Below, piece by piece: positions 47,153-56,457 of a stretch of DNA of 64,000 nucleotides. The position numbers were made by a program, and so were the translations under genes. The stretch's first letter is position 1. Every line of letters starts with the position of its first letter. Below the pieces are notes generated by a model. That model was not told the DNA's origin. It saw nothing but the letters and a program-made list of their open reading frames with translations, and searched no databases. The DNA comes from Teredinibacter turnerae (lineage in GTDB: Bacteria > Pseudomonadota > Gammaproteobacteria > Pseudomonadales > Cellvibrionaceae). Location: positions 3,534,001-3,598,000 of the forward strand of contig NZ_CP149817.1 in NCBI RefSeq assembly GCF_037935975.1, read 5' to 3'.

Positions 47153-47806
47153 TTATGAGCAGTATTTCAACCCGATTCCGCCCAAACCACAATAGCCGCC
47201 AGGATTTTTCGCAAGATATTGCTGATGATAATCCTCTGCATAATAGAACTCTGTGCGCGCCACGATTTCCGTCGAAATCTGACCGTGGCCTTCAGCACTG
47301 AGCACCTCTTGATATTTTACTTTCGACGCTTCAGCTATCGCGCGCTGCGCGGGTGTGACATACAACCCGGACCGGTACTGGGTACCAATATCGTTGCCCT
47401 GACGCATCCCCTGAGTCGGATCATGCGCCTCCCAAAAGCGCGCCAGCACATCCTCGAGCGCTACCTTAGCCGGCTCAAATACCACCAGCACCACTTCGTT
47501 GTGGCCGGTTTTTCCGGTGCACACTTCTTCATACGTGGGGTTCGGGGTAAACCCACCACTGTAACCAGCAGCCGTGGTATGGATGCCTTCCATTGTCCAG
47601 AAGCGACGCTCGACTCCCCAAAAACAACCACACCCAACAATCAGCGTTTCTGTGTTCTCTGGGAAAGGCGCAATAATGCTGTTGTGCAGTACATAATGTG
47701 TTGACGGTTCGACAATCGGCGTTGTGCGCCCAGGCAAAGCCTCTTCAGGCGCGGGCATCTGTTGCTTTTTTGCCATGCGGTCGTTCATACGATCAAATAG
47801 GTCCAT
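47153..47806 (-). CDS. msrA: Peptide methionine sulfoxide reductase MsrA
   Basis: The 217-residue enzyme repairs methionine-S-sulfoxide. The active-site motif [13 protein letters not shown] holds the catalytic Cys; [26 protein letters not shown] and [23 protein letters not shown] are conserved; a C-terminal [15 protein letters not shown] supplies the recycling Cys pair. An N-terminal ~55-residue extension as in E. coli MsrA is present. I chose ATG 47806 over TTG 47812. Confidence 0.94.
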   Translation of the reverse strand: MDLFDRMNDRMAKKQQMPAPEEALPGRTTPIVEPSTHYVLHNSIIAPFPENTETLIVGCGCFWGVERRFWTMEGIHTTAAGYSGGFTPNPTYEEVCTGKTGHNEVVLVVFEPAKVALEDVLARFWEAHDPTQGMRQGNDIGTQYRSGLYVTPAQRAIAEASKVKYQEVLSAEGHGQISTEIVARTEFYYAEDYHQQYLAKNPGGYCGLGGIGLKYCS

Positions 47807-47967
47807 TGACAATAACCTCGTTTAATAGCGCGGCAAAGCCGCACTCGCTCAATGACAGTTTACAGCTCACTATACGCATCACAGGTCAACGGGAGATTTC
47901 CTGCGAGCCAGGAGTCACAACAATCTTTCTCTGGGAATCCGCAGGTGCCCCCAACACTTAGCCGTTC

Positions 47968-48606
47968 TCAATCCTCAACCCAATTAGGGTCCAGATCCAT
48001 TATCCAGCCAGAGGCATTCTCTGGATGTGGCACCGACCAAGGCTCCAAATAGGCACCCAGTTTTGCTGAGCACTTCTCTGCCATGGCAGTGAAGGTTGGG
48101 CGTCCAGGGTCCGCCAGCACCACGCGCAGGCCCGGTACTTTGCTTGCGCGGCGCACCAGGTTATATAGCGGATCTACCATTTCGTCCCAAAAACAAATGT
48201 CCGCACCAATCACCAGATCAAACGCCTCGAGGTCGGCTTTGCGTACTTTTTCGTAGCGACACTTCCAGGTCGCCACGTCTACGTCATTGATAATGGCATG
48301 GTGCTCCATGTAGGGAAACACCGTCTCGTCAGCATCCAGACCCGTTACTTTTGCATCGAACACCTTCGCACAGTAAATGCCAGACAGCCCCCAGCCACAG
48401 CCGATCTCGAGTACTTTAAGCTTCTTTTTGTTGCGCGTGATTTGCGGCGGATACTCTTTTAAATAATCCATGACCAACAAACTGGATTTCCAAACTTTGT
48501 TGCCATGAATATTCGGCACGCCCGTCGCTTTGCGGATACGCTTTATATCGGGATGACTGTTTTGTTGAATTTTTAGGCCGTAAGCTTGCCTCTCGTATTT
48601 CGGCAT
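47968..48606 (-). CDS. Class I SAM-dependent methyltransferase
   Basis: The 212-residue protein has a Rossmann methyltransferase core with motif I VLEIGCGWGLSGIYCAKVF, VTGLDADETVFPYMEHHAIIN and FDLVIGADICFWDEMVDPLYNLVRRA, resembling the METTL21/Nnt1-like protein methyltransferase group. ATG 48606 (MPKYERQAYGL, AGGGGAG just upstream) was chosen; the frame is open further upstream but those residues look non-coding. The substrate is unknown. Confidence 0.82.
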   Translation of the reverse strand: MPKYERQAYGLKIQQNSHPDIKRIRKATGVPNIHGNKVWKSSLLVMDYLKEYPPQITRNKKKLKVLEIGCGWGLSGIYCAKVFDAKVTGLDADETVFPYMEHHAIINDVDVATWKCRYEKVRKADLEAFDLVIGADICFWDEMVDPLYNLVRRASKVPGLRVVLADPGRPTFTAMAEKCSAKLGAYLEPWSVPHPENASGWIMDLDPNWVED

Positions 48607-48827
48607 CTGGCTCCCCTTGAAGTACAACCGAGTTTTTGAAGGCATTGTGGCAAAATCAGTAGTAAAATCCCAGCCGCAGCTCTCTTGCTGATGCAAAATG
48701 AACGAAGAAACCGCAGAATAACGCCAATACTTGTAATAACTCTTTGGTGTGGAGCGGCGGTTGCTCAAAGACACATCAAACTGGCGCATCGCAAGCGGGT
48801 GCCATCGTCCAGGAGTAGTATGGCCCT

Positions 48828-50312
48828 ATGACACAATTCCCCTCCCCGTACTTCGCCGCGATTGATCTGGGTTCCAACAGTTTTCATATGTTGGTCGTGC
48901 GTATGCAGGACGCCCGTATTGAGATCGTCGACCGCGAGAAAGAAATGGTTCAAATCGCTCGCGGGCTTGATAAAGAAAATAATCTCAGTGAAGAAGCTCA
49001 AGCGCGCGCGCTCGCGTGTTTGCATCGATTTTCCGAACGCCTACGCGGTATCCCCCAAGAACAGATCCGCGCAGTTGGTACCAAAACCCTGCGTGCGGCG
49101 CGCAACTCAAGGCGCTTTTTAAGGCTCGCGGAGGAAGCCTTGGGCACCCCCATACAAATCATCTCCGGCTATGAAGAAGCACGCCTGGTGTACATCGGCT
49201 TATCCCAGGCTGTTGTGAACGAGCACGATCAGCGCTTGGTAATTGATATTGGGGGCGGAAGCACCGAGTTTATTATTGGCAAGGGACACAACACCTTGTG
49301 TATGGAAAGCTTGGGTATGGGATGTGTCGCGTTTACCGCCGCCTTTAAACTCGACCCGGACAAACTTTCTGCCAAAGCCATGAATGCCGCTACTCTGGCC
49401 GCCTGCGGCAAACTTGAGCTGATTCGCTCTCAATACCTTGCGCAGGGCTGGGAGGTTACCTACGGAACTTCCGGCACCATGCGCGCGGTTGCCGAGTTGC
49501 TGGGCGCAACGGATGGCGGTGCTGTCATTACCCGCAGTTCACTGGAGGATTACCTCCAAAAAGCCATCGCGAACAAGCAGCTGGACGCACCCGGCATCAC
49601 AAAGTTACGCCGCGATGTGCTGCCCGCGGGCCTCGCGATATTGCGAGCCATTTTTGAACAGCTACAGCTGGAAAAAATACATGTGGCCGACGCGACCCTA
49701 AAAGAGGGGCTCATTTACGATAACATCGGGCGGTTTAACAACCAGGACAGTCGCGTCCACGCGGTCAAACTACTGCAAGACAAATACCGTATCGATAAAG
49801 ACCACGCAGCGCGGGTTAGCGAGACTGCACTGCACCTGTGGCGGCAGATCGACGACGCACCAATATTAACTGGATTATCGCGTACTAAAATTCTTGATTG
49901 GGCCGCGAAACTCCATGAAATCGGGCTCTCTATTTCTCACTCCAGCCATCATAACCACGGCTACTACATTCTTCGCCATTCGGATTTGGGCGGATTCTCA
50001 CGGCACGAACAATACATGATGGCAAACCTGGTGCGCTCCCACCGAAAGAAAATACTGTCGAGTCGATTTGAAGATATGGACAGCGCCGCGTTGGCCGCAT
50101 TTTACCCGCTCCTTTTTTGCTTGCGTATCTCCGCTCTCGTGCACAGACGACGGGAAACTGTCGCTATCCTGCCAGAGCTGCGGGTCAAGAAAGAAAACTT
50201 TGTGCTCAAACTCAGTGATACCTGGTTAGATCAACACCCTTTAACCCGTGCTGGTCTAGAGCAAGAAGTCCATCAACTGAAAAAAATAGATATCCAATTG
50301 AGTTTTGACTAA
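48828..50312 (+). CDS. ppx: Exopolyphosphatase
   Basis: The 494-residue Ppx/GppA enzyme removes phosphate from polyphosphate chains. The actin-like ATPase-fold motifs FAAIDLGSNSFHMLVV, RAVGTKTLRAARNS, and VIDIGGGSTEFIIG are present, and the C-terminal half carries the HD-like helical domain (LHEIGLSISHSSHHNHGYYILRHSDLGGFS). Its stop overlaps the start of the J-domain gene (TAATG). Confidence 0.92.
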   Translation: MTQFPSPYFAAIDLGSNSFHMLVVRMQDARIEIVDREKEMVQIARGLDKENNLSEEAQARALACLHRFSERLRGIPQEQIRAVGTKTLRAARNSRRFLRLAEEALGTPIQIISGYEEARLVYIGLSQAVVNEHDQRLVIDIGGGSTEFIIGKGHNTLCMESLGMGCVAFTAAFKLDPDKLSAKAMNAATLAACGKLELIRSQYLAQGWEVTYGTSGTMRAVAELLGATDGGAVITRSSLEDYLQKAIANKQLDAPGITKLRRDVLPAGLAILRAIFEQLQLEKIHVADATLKEGLIYDNIGRFNNQDSRVHAVKLLQDKYRIDKDHAARVSETALHLWRQIDDAPILTGLSRTKILDWAAKLHEIGLSISHSSHHNHGYYILRHSDLGGFSRHEQYMMANLVRSHRKKILSSRFEDMDSAALAAFYPLLFCLRISALVHRRRETVAILPELRVKKENFVLKLSDTWLDQHPLTRAGLEQEVHQLKKIDIQLSFD

Positions 50313-51046
50313 TGCTGCTCCGATTACTACTGGCCGCAGCCGTCATTGCGGTGTTTTACTATTTTATGGGGCGTTACAAGCGGCTCGCTCCAGAAGATCG
50401 AAAAAAATGGCTTCTTCAAGCCGCGCTGGTTGGTACTTGCATACTGTTGTTGCTCGGCGCCATTACTGGCCGCATGCATTGGATCGGTGCGGTTATTGCC
50501 GGGCTGTTAGGGTTCGCACGTTTTGGCTTGCGATTGTTTGGCGGTTTATCACCGTTCCTCGGGCTGCTAGGCAAAGGTGCCGGTCTCGCAAATCCGATCT
50601 TTTCAACGCCTCACCTGCGAGTGACCCTCAATCTGGAAAAAAAACAGTTAAGCGGAGAAGTGATCGAGGGGCCTTATACGGGCAAGCGTCTCGCGGATTT
50701 AACTGATGCTCAATTACTCGAGCTTGAAACTTTATACGAAACTAATGACAAACGCTCCTACTACCTGATTAGGCTTGTACGTCAGCAATCTACAGCTCAC
50801 GGCTTCAATCATGGGCACGAGAACCAAAATTACGCTGAAGTTGGCAACCCCAGCTACAACGAAGCCCTTCAGATATTGGGGTTGGAAGCTTACGTAGATC
50901 AAACACCACCAGATCGGGCACTTGTAATCAAAGCTCACAAGCGTTTGATGCAGAAGCTCCACCCAGATCGGGGTGGTAACGATTATCTTGCTTCCCGAGT
51001 AAACCAGGCGAAAGACACCGTACTCGCTCGATTGAACAGGCCATAG
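50312..51046 (+). CDS. Membrane-anchored J-domain protein
   Basis: The 244-residue protein has an N-terminal transmembrane helix (1-19), two more hydrophobic stretches (~34-50 and ~55-75), and a C-terminal J domain (~182-243) with YNEALQILGL and the essential HPD in MQKLHPDRGGNDYLASRVNQAKD. This is a TIM14/DjlC-like arrangement that would recruit DnaK to the inner membrane. It is translationally coupled to ppx by TAATG. The client is unknown. Confidence 0.83.
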   Translation: MLLRLLLAAAVIAVFYYFMGRYKRLAPEDRKKWLLQAALVGTCILLLLGAITGRMHWIGAVIAGLLGFARFGLRLFGGLSPFLGLLGKGAGLANPIFSTPHLRVTLNLEKKQLSGEVIEGPYTGKRLADLTDAQLLELETLYETNDKRSYYLIRLVRQQSTAHGFNHGHENQNYAEVGNPSYNEALQILGLEAYVDQTPPDRALVIKAHKRLMQKLHPDRGGNDYLASRVNQAKDTVLARLNRP

Positions 51047-51196
51047 CGCCTGTTCCACACAGAAAAACGGTACCACTCGACACTGCATCACTCGATCATG
51101 CAGAGCTACCACAGATCGACAAGTGCGGGCTCGCTTATCAATTGTGAACTACACTTAGCAGGTTAAATGCCATCCACCTGTGTATAAAGCGGTTTC

Positions 51197-53473
51197 ATGA
51201 CCATCTCCCCTATCAGATCCTGCGTCGCGGCCATTCTCCTTGGCTTTAGTACGCTTTCGGTGTTCGCCCAGACATTTAGTCAGGACCAAATCACAGCGTC
51301 TTATTTATATAACTTTATAAAGTATATCGATTGGCCGAACAGCGGGGCCAGCAGTCAGATGAGACTCGGAATTTTTCGACCTGTCGATAGCGACTACACA
51401 AGCAGGCTCGCGCAGCATTTACAAGGTGTAGAATTAAACCAACACACAGTAGTGGTTTCGGAATTCGATGACGTTCAAGAAGCAACGGACTTTCAGATTG
51501 TATTCGTTGAGCAAAAAAACAATTCTGCAATTTTGGATTTGCACCGCGTTATTCAGGACAAGCACGTCCTGCTTGTAACGACAAACCTCGCTAACAAGCA
51601 GTTGGTGATGATCAACTTATACACCACATCCAGCGACCACATGCGCTTTGAGATTAACAAAGCCAACCTGCTGGTTCACCACCTTCGAGCACAGGATGCC
51701 ATCATCTTCAACGGCGGCACCGAAATTGATGTAGCCAAACTTTACCGCGAAGGACAGGATTCGTTAATTGCCATGGAGCAAACGCTCCGTGAGCGCGAGC
51801 GCAAATACCATCTGCTCAGTAAAGAAAACAGCTCACTCAACGAAAAACTGAGTGAACTACGCAAAGACATCGCCGAAAGTAGTGAACAAATAGTAAGCCA
51901 AAAATACCGCATTGCCGAGCAACAAGCCCAGCTGGCGGCAAACAGGCAACAGCAATTTCAATTACAGGAAGAAATATCAGCGAAAACCGCGGAGCTGGAG
52001 CGGCGTCGACAAGAGCTCAACGCCCACCAGCTTGAGCTCAATAAAATTTCGGACATTATAGCCAGCAAGGAAATTCAGCTTACAGACCTGAATAGCACTC
52101 TCGAGCGCCAACAAAAGCGTATTTCCGAAATGGACAACACCATCAGCACGCAGGGCACCATGCTGGTCAATATCGGTATCTTGGCGGCGGGCGCCCTTCT
52201 ATTAGTGGCGGTGATCATATGGGCCTACCTCAGTAAACGGCGGGATGCGGAGCGTTTGGAAGCCCGTACACGAGAACTGGACATTACTCAGGACCGCCTG
52301 GTCATCGCTAAAGCCAAGGCTGAAGAGGCCAATCTCGCAAAAAGTGAATTCCTGTCGTTGATGAGCCACGAACTGCGCACGCCACTGCAGGCCATAATCG
52401 GTTACACCGATGTAGTGATAGAGGATCTGTACATTGAGGGAATGGATCACCTCTCAACGGACCTGACCAGGGTTGTCAACAACAGCCAGCGACTGTTGCG
52501 ACTCATAAACGGCGTACTCGACCTCGCTAAAATTGAATCCGGGCATATGGATCTTACCCTTGAGCCACTGGAGCTTCACAGTCTTGTGAACGAGGCAATC
52601 GACAACGTTAAGCCACAATTCGATGAGAAAAATCTTCCGCTTGAAGTCGGTCTCGCGGCCATACCGGACACGGCATTCGTCGACCGCGAGAAATTGCTCC
52701 ACATCATACTGAACTTGCTAAGTAACGCGTGCAAATTTACCGATCGCGGAAAAGTCACTCTCACCGTGAAACACAGCGCAAGTGCTATCACGATTGCCTG
52801 CCGTGACACAGGAATGGGGATCGATGCGGCGGTTTTACCCTTTGTATTCGATCGCTTTCAGCAGGTGGACAGCTCCGCAACCAGACAGCATTCCGGCAGC
52901 GGGCTCGGGTTGGCAATCACAAAACAGTTCTGTGAACTCATGGGCGGCCACATTACGGTGAGCTCCGAGACTGGGCGAGGAACGCAATTCACGGTGGACA
53001 TTCCATTACCGATTAAGCCAACGCCTTTGGCACCGGAGGCTCCACTGGTTGGACCCCATACAGATCGCCTCGCCAGCTCAATCAATCTGCCATCAATTAC
53101 CGATGGGCCCACATGCATTCTGATGATCGATGATGACCTGGAGTACCTGGCGTTAATGTCACGCATGTTGGGTAAGGCTGGCTACCGCGTGCATACCGCC
53201 ACTAGCGCAGGAGAGGGCTATGAACTCAGTGTACGATTGCAGCCGCGGCTGATCATTCTCGGATTGCTGTTGCCGGACGAAAACGGCTGGCAACTACTGG
53301 CCAGAATAAAAGCGCAACCTACACTGGCAGACACTCCGACAATCGTTGCTTCAATTTCCGATGAGCGCGGCAAAAGCCAGATCAGTGCGGCCGATGCGTT
53401 CCTTACCAAACCTGTTTCCCCTGCGCGACTCAAAAAAGCGGTAGAAAAACTGATCTCAGCTGCTACGGTTTAA
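51197..53473 (+). CDS. Hybrid histidine kinase with YfiR-like sensor and degenerate receiver
   Basis: The 758-residue protein has a signal peptide (1-24), a periplasmic YfiR-like (DUF4154) domain (~29-183, ITASYLYNFIKYIDWP), a long coiled coil (~190-315), a transmembrane helix (~323-346), HisKA with phospho-His391 in SLMSHELRTPLQAIIGY, and an HATPase (~495-605; NLLSNACKFT, DTGMGI, GSGLGL). The C-terminal receiver (~640-755) keeps the acidic pocket (Asp645-647) and Lys738, but the phospho-Asp position is Gly689 (LIILGLLLPDENGW). The kinase core looks active; phosphotransfer to its own receiver should fail. YfiR itself represses a diguanylate cyclase in Pseudomonas, and the convergent gene encodes a c-di-GMP enzyme. 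Confidence 0.88.
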   Translation: MTISPIRSCVAAILLGFSTLSVFAQTFSQDQITASYLYNFIKYIDWPNSGASSQMRLGIFRPVDSDYTSRLAQHLQGVELNQHTVVVSEFDDVQEATDFQIVFVEQKNNSAILDLHRVIQDKHVLLVTTNLANKQLVMINLYTTSSDHMRFEINKANLLVHHLRAQDAIIFNGGTEIDVAKLYREGQDSLIAMEQTLRERERKYHLLSKENSSLNEKLSELRKDIAESSEQIVSQKYRIAEQQAQLAANRQQQFQLQEEISAKTAELERRRQELNAHQLELNKISDIIASKEIQLTDLNSTLERQQKRISEMDNTISTQGTMLVNIGILAAGALLLVAVIIWAYLSKRRDAERLEARTRELDITQDRLVIAKAKAEEANLAKSEFLSLMSHELRTPLQAIIGYTDVVIEDLYIEGMDHLSTDLTRVVNNSQRLLRLINGVLDLAKIESGHMDLTLEPLELHSLVNEAIDNVKPQFDEKNLPLEVGLAAIPDTAFVDREKLLHIILNLLSNACKFTDRGKVTLTVKHSASAITIACRDTGMGIDAAVLPFVFDRFQQVDSSATRQHSGSGLGLAITKQFCELMGGHITVSSETGRGTQFTVDIPLPIKPTPLAPEAPLVGPHTDRLASSINLPSITDGPTCILMIDDDLEYLALMSRMLGKAGYRVHTATSAGEGYELSVRLQPRLIILGLLLPDENGWQLLARIKAQPTLADTPTIVASISDERGKSQISAADAFLTKPVSPARLKKAVEKLISAATV

Positions 53474-55980
53474 GCCATCATATTTTTATCCAAACATTCG
53501 TCCATCAAGCTTTCAAATGTCACCGGACGACCGGTGTGGTAGCCCTGAACACAATCCACGCCGAACCTGCGTAAAATTTCCAGAATTTGCTCGTTCTCCA
53601 CAAACTCGGCAACCGCTTTTTTACCCAACGCTTGTACAACCTGAATGAGCGATCTTACCAATGCTTTATCCACATCATCCTGGTGCAGATTTTTAATAAA
53701 TGAACCATCGAGCTTAATAAAATGCGCGGGTAATTCTTTTAAGTAGGCAAAGCTACTGAAACCAGAACCAAAGTCATCGATGGCAAACGTGCAACCAATC
53801 TCATTAAGCTGGGTTATCATATTCCGGGTGATCGCCAAATTAAACAAACTCGCGCTCTCAGTCAGCTCAAACGTGACACATTCCGGTGCTACGTCATTCA
53901 GCGCCAAAGCCTCTTTAACCACCGGCACCAGGTTCTCATCTTTAAATGCCTGCGCAGACAGGTTAATGGCCACACGCTCGATCTTTTTGCATTCTCGAAC
54001 CGACCGAATCGCAAGTTTAACAATCCAGCGGTCCAGCAAGTGCATCTCACCGGTATTTTCCAACGCTGGGATAAATTGATTCGGGTAAACCAGATTACCC
54101 TCCTCATCTCGCATACGTACCAAGGCTTCGTAATACACGATATTTTTATTGTGAGCGTCAAACACCGGCTGAAAATGCAACACAATACGGTCTTCTGAGA
54201 TCGCCTTGCGCATGCGCTGCGTCCAGTTGATGCGACTGCGTAACTCTTCGCTCTCTTGGTCTTCCGGATCATAAAGATGAATTAAATTTCGTCCTCGCCC
54301 TTTGGCCACGTAAAGTGCAATATCCGCCTGCATTAAATACTCTTCGGCACAGACGGCTTCGCCATCGATAACACTCAAGCCGATACTACACCCCAAATTT
54401 ACGCGGTGATTTTTTGCCTGATACACAAAATCATTAACAATCGCCTGCAATTCACGGGCTATTTCAAACAGCTTTTTACCGCAGACGTCATGCACCAACA
54501 CGGCGTATTCGTCGCCGCCCAGGCGGCAAAGCAGATCCGCTGCACGTATGCGACGTTTCATTAAATGCGCGACCTGGCGGAGCACCTCGTCCCCTTCGTG
54601 ATGACCAAAGGTATCGTTAATCACCTTGAAGTAATCGAGATCGATGTAAATAAGGCCGTGGTGGCGCTGATTGCGGATTGCATCCGCAAACGACTGTCGC
54701 AAGGACTCCTCAAAATAGTGCCGATTAAACAGCCCAGTGAGTGAATCATGCATCGCCAGATATTCCAGTTGTCGCTGCGCTTCTTTGCGCTTTGTAATAT
54801 TATCGAGACATACTGTGAGCGATGCCGTGTTGAAATTTTCACTGCGCCGAATTTTCACTTGTGCCCACAATTTTTGGCCACGACTATCGAGCAGGCAGAG
54901 TTCCAGCTCGGCCAGTTCACGCGCGCCACTGAACACCTCCTGTAACTTGGCTTCCAAACCCACACCGTAACTGTCGTCGTCATCGAACACAAACTGGGTG
55001 AGCTTACAACCCAGCGATGCATCGAGATCGTAGCCAGTGAGCCCACGCCAGGGAACATTTAAAAAGCGTATTCGAAAATCGGAGTCCAGCTCCATTACCA
55101 CCGTCTGCAGGTTGTCGAGCAGCAGTTGATGCGTTTCGGATATGTGGCGGAAATCACTTTCGCTGCGCTGCAGAGACTCCACTTTTTCCGCAAACTCGCG
55201 GTTACTGGTAAGAAAGTCGTCGCGCCGGATAGCCAGCTCACACACCTTACGGAGCGCCTCGGTGCGGAAAGGTTTGGGCAGAAAGTCGGTCACGCCCGAC
55301 ATCATCATCTGTTCTGCGAGTTCCGGAGATGAGTGTGCCGTCATCATGACAACCGGCTGCGTTGGGTCTTCTTTTAATATGTGCGCTAAAATATCTTTGC
55401 CCGACATTTGCGGAAGCATGTAATCCAACAATATCAAGCGATGTCGCCCCTCCCGCCACAAGCGCAGCCCATGTTCGCCGTCGTTTGCGACCTCGATGGC
55501 AAACTGCCTGTCCAGCACCCGCCGAATCAGATCTGCGGTATCGGGAGCATCTTCAATAACCAGTAAGCGCGGCTTGCCGTAAGGGATGACTGCACCATCA
55601 AGACATTCTTCGATGACTGGCACAATTTTATGGAGCTGTGATTCGGGAATGAGACGGTTAACACCGTATTCCCGCGCGGTCACTTCAGCGATTCTTTGAC
55701 ACCATACTTCAGTAACAACCACAATCGGCAACTGGGTATTTCCACCCAGAGCCCCGCTGCGAATGAGCCGGGCCATCCGCCATCCGTCGATATCCGGTAG
55801 ATCAATACCACACAGCAGAAGATCAAACCCACCAGCCTTGAGCAGATTAAGTGCCTGCGCGGCCGATCTTGCCGGGGTTACCTGGATGATGCCCCCGCGC
55901 TGCAGCTGATCGGTGAGATCGTGCAGTTTGTGCGGGTCTTGATAGGCAACAAGTATTTTTATCCCTTCCACATTTATCAT
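53470..55980 (-). CDS. REC-REC-PAS-GGDEF-EAL c-di-GMP response regulator
   Basis: The 836-residue cytoplasmic protein has a first receiver (~7-128) lacking the phospho-acceptor (Gly58 in LLLCGIDLP), the usual acidic pair and the Lys; a second, canonical receiver (~138-250, Asp186 in LILLDYMLP, Lys236); a PAS-like domain (~280-395); a GGDEF domain (~405-570, GGDEY at 488-492 with I-site RAAD at 479-482); and an EAL domain (~590-830, YEALVRM, INLSAQAF, FELTES, IDDFGSGFSSFAYLKELP). Both enzymatic sites look intact, so it may make or break c-di-GMP depending on input. Its stop overlaps that of the convergent hybrid kinase (TTAA), a likely partner. Confidence 0.9.
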   Translation of the reverse strand: MINVEGIKILVAYQDPHKLHDLTDQLQRGGIIQVTPARSAAQALNLLKAGGFDLLLCGIDLPDIDGWRMARLIRSGALGGNTQLPIVVVTEVWCQRIAEVTAREYGVNRLIPESQLHKIVPVIEECLDGAVIPYGKPRLLVIEDAPDTADLIRRVLDRQFAIEVANDGEHGLRLWREGRHRLILLDYMLPQMSGKDILAHILKEDPTQPVVMMTAHSSPELAEQMMMSGVTDFLPKPFRTEALRKVCELAIRRDDFLTSNREFAEKVESLQRSESDFRHISETHQLLLDNLQTVVMELDSDFRIRFLNVPWRGLTGYDLDASLGCKLTQFVFDDDDSYGVGLEAKLQEVFSGARELAELELCLLDSRGQKLWAQVKIRRSENFNTASLTVCLDNITKRKEAQRQLEYLAMHDSLTGLFNRHYFEESLRQSFADAIRNQRHHGLIYIDLDYFKVINDTFGHHEGDEVLRQVAHLMKRRIRAADLLCRLGGDEYAVLVHDVCGKKLFEIARELQAIVNDFVYQAKNHRVNLGCSIGLSVIDGEAVCAEEYLMQADIALYVAKGRGRNLIHLYDPEDQESEELRSRINWTQRMRKAISEDRIVLHFQPVFDAHNKNIVYYEALVRMRDEEGNLVYPNQFIPALENTGEMHLLDRWIVKLAIRSVRECKKIERVAINLSAQAFKDENLVPVVKEALALNDVAPECVTFELTESASLFNLAITRNMITQLNEIGCTFAIDDFGSGFSSFAYLKELPAHFIKLDGSFIKNLHQDDVDKALVRSLIQVVQALGKKAVAEFVENEQILEILRRFGVDCVQGYHTGRPVTFESLMDECLDKNMMA

Positions 55981-56410
55981 CAGTGAAATCTTGCCTCTGT
56001 AAATCTAGCTATAACCAAAAGAGCGTTTATGAAGTTTAGCTGACATACGCGAAGACTGCTTCAAAAGTACGCTCTAACATCTTGTTAGCAAAGAAAAAAA
56101 TTGATGGGTGAGCAGTACATCCCGCGTGTATAGCAGCGAAATCGGCAACAACAAAGAATATTAATGCGCCAAATAAGTTAAAGTGACGCCTACCTGGTGT
56201 CACCAGAGTTATTCTGATTCCCACCAAGCAACGTTTAAGCATCGGTTAAATCAACCCCATCACATACTATTAACCCAGCGGTTAAGTAGATGATCCTATC
56301 TATTTAGTCGCACACCCTTGGAGTACTGGCGTAAACGTGTGAATTTCCTAAAACGTCAAGGGCTTAGATTGCCAAGTTAATAGAACACGTGACCAGCCGC
56401 TATTCGAGCA
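55981..56410. other. Non-coding gap between the c-di-GMP gene and the xylanase
   Basis: About 430 bp without a supportable gene. A 68-codon minus-strand frame (56036-56242) has no ribosome site and an odd composition. A 13-bp odd palindrome, CTGGTG-T-CACCAG, lies at 56194-56206. The promoter of the c-di-GMP gene should be in the left part. Confidence 0.4.
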
Positions 56411-56438
56411 AAAAAAAGCCGCTGCACAGCAGCGGCTT
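56411..56438 (-). terminator. Rho-independent terminator after the xylanase gene
   Basis: GCCGCTGC and GCAGCGGC pair perfectly around a three-base loop and on the minus strand run into TTTTTTTG. Confidence 0.9.
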
Positions 56439-56457
56439 CTGATAAGGGTGACGAAAA

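Noticed and set aside
56036-56242. 68-codon minus-strand frame
   Set aside because: No ribosome site or domain; most of it is AT-rich intergenic sequence.
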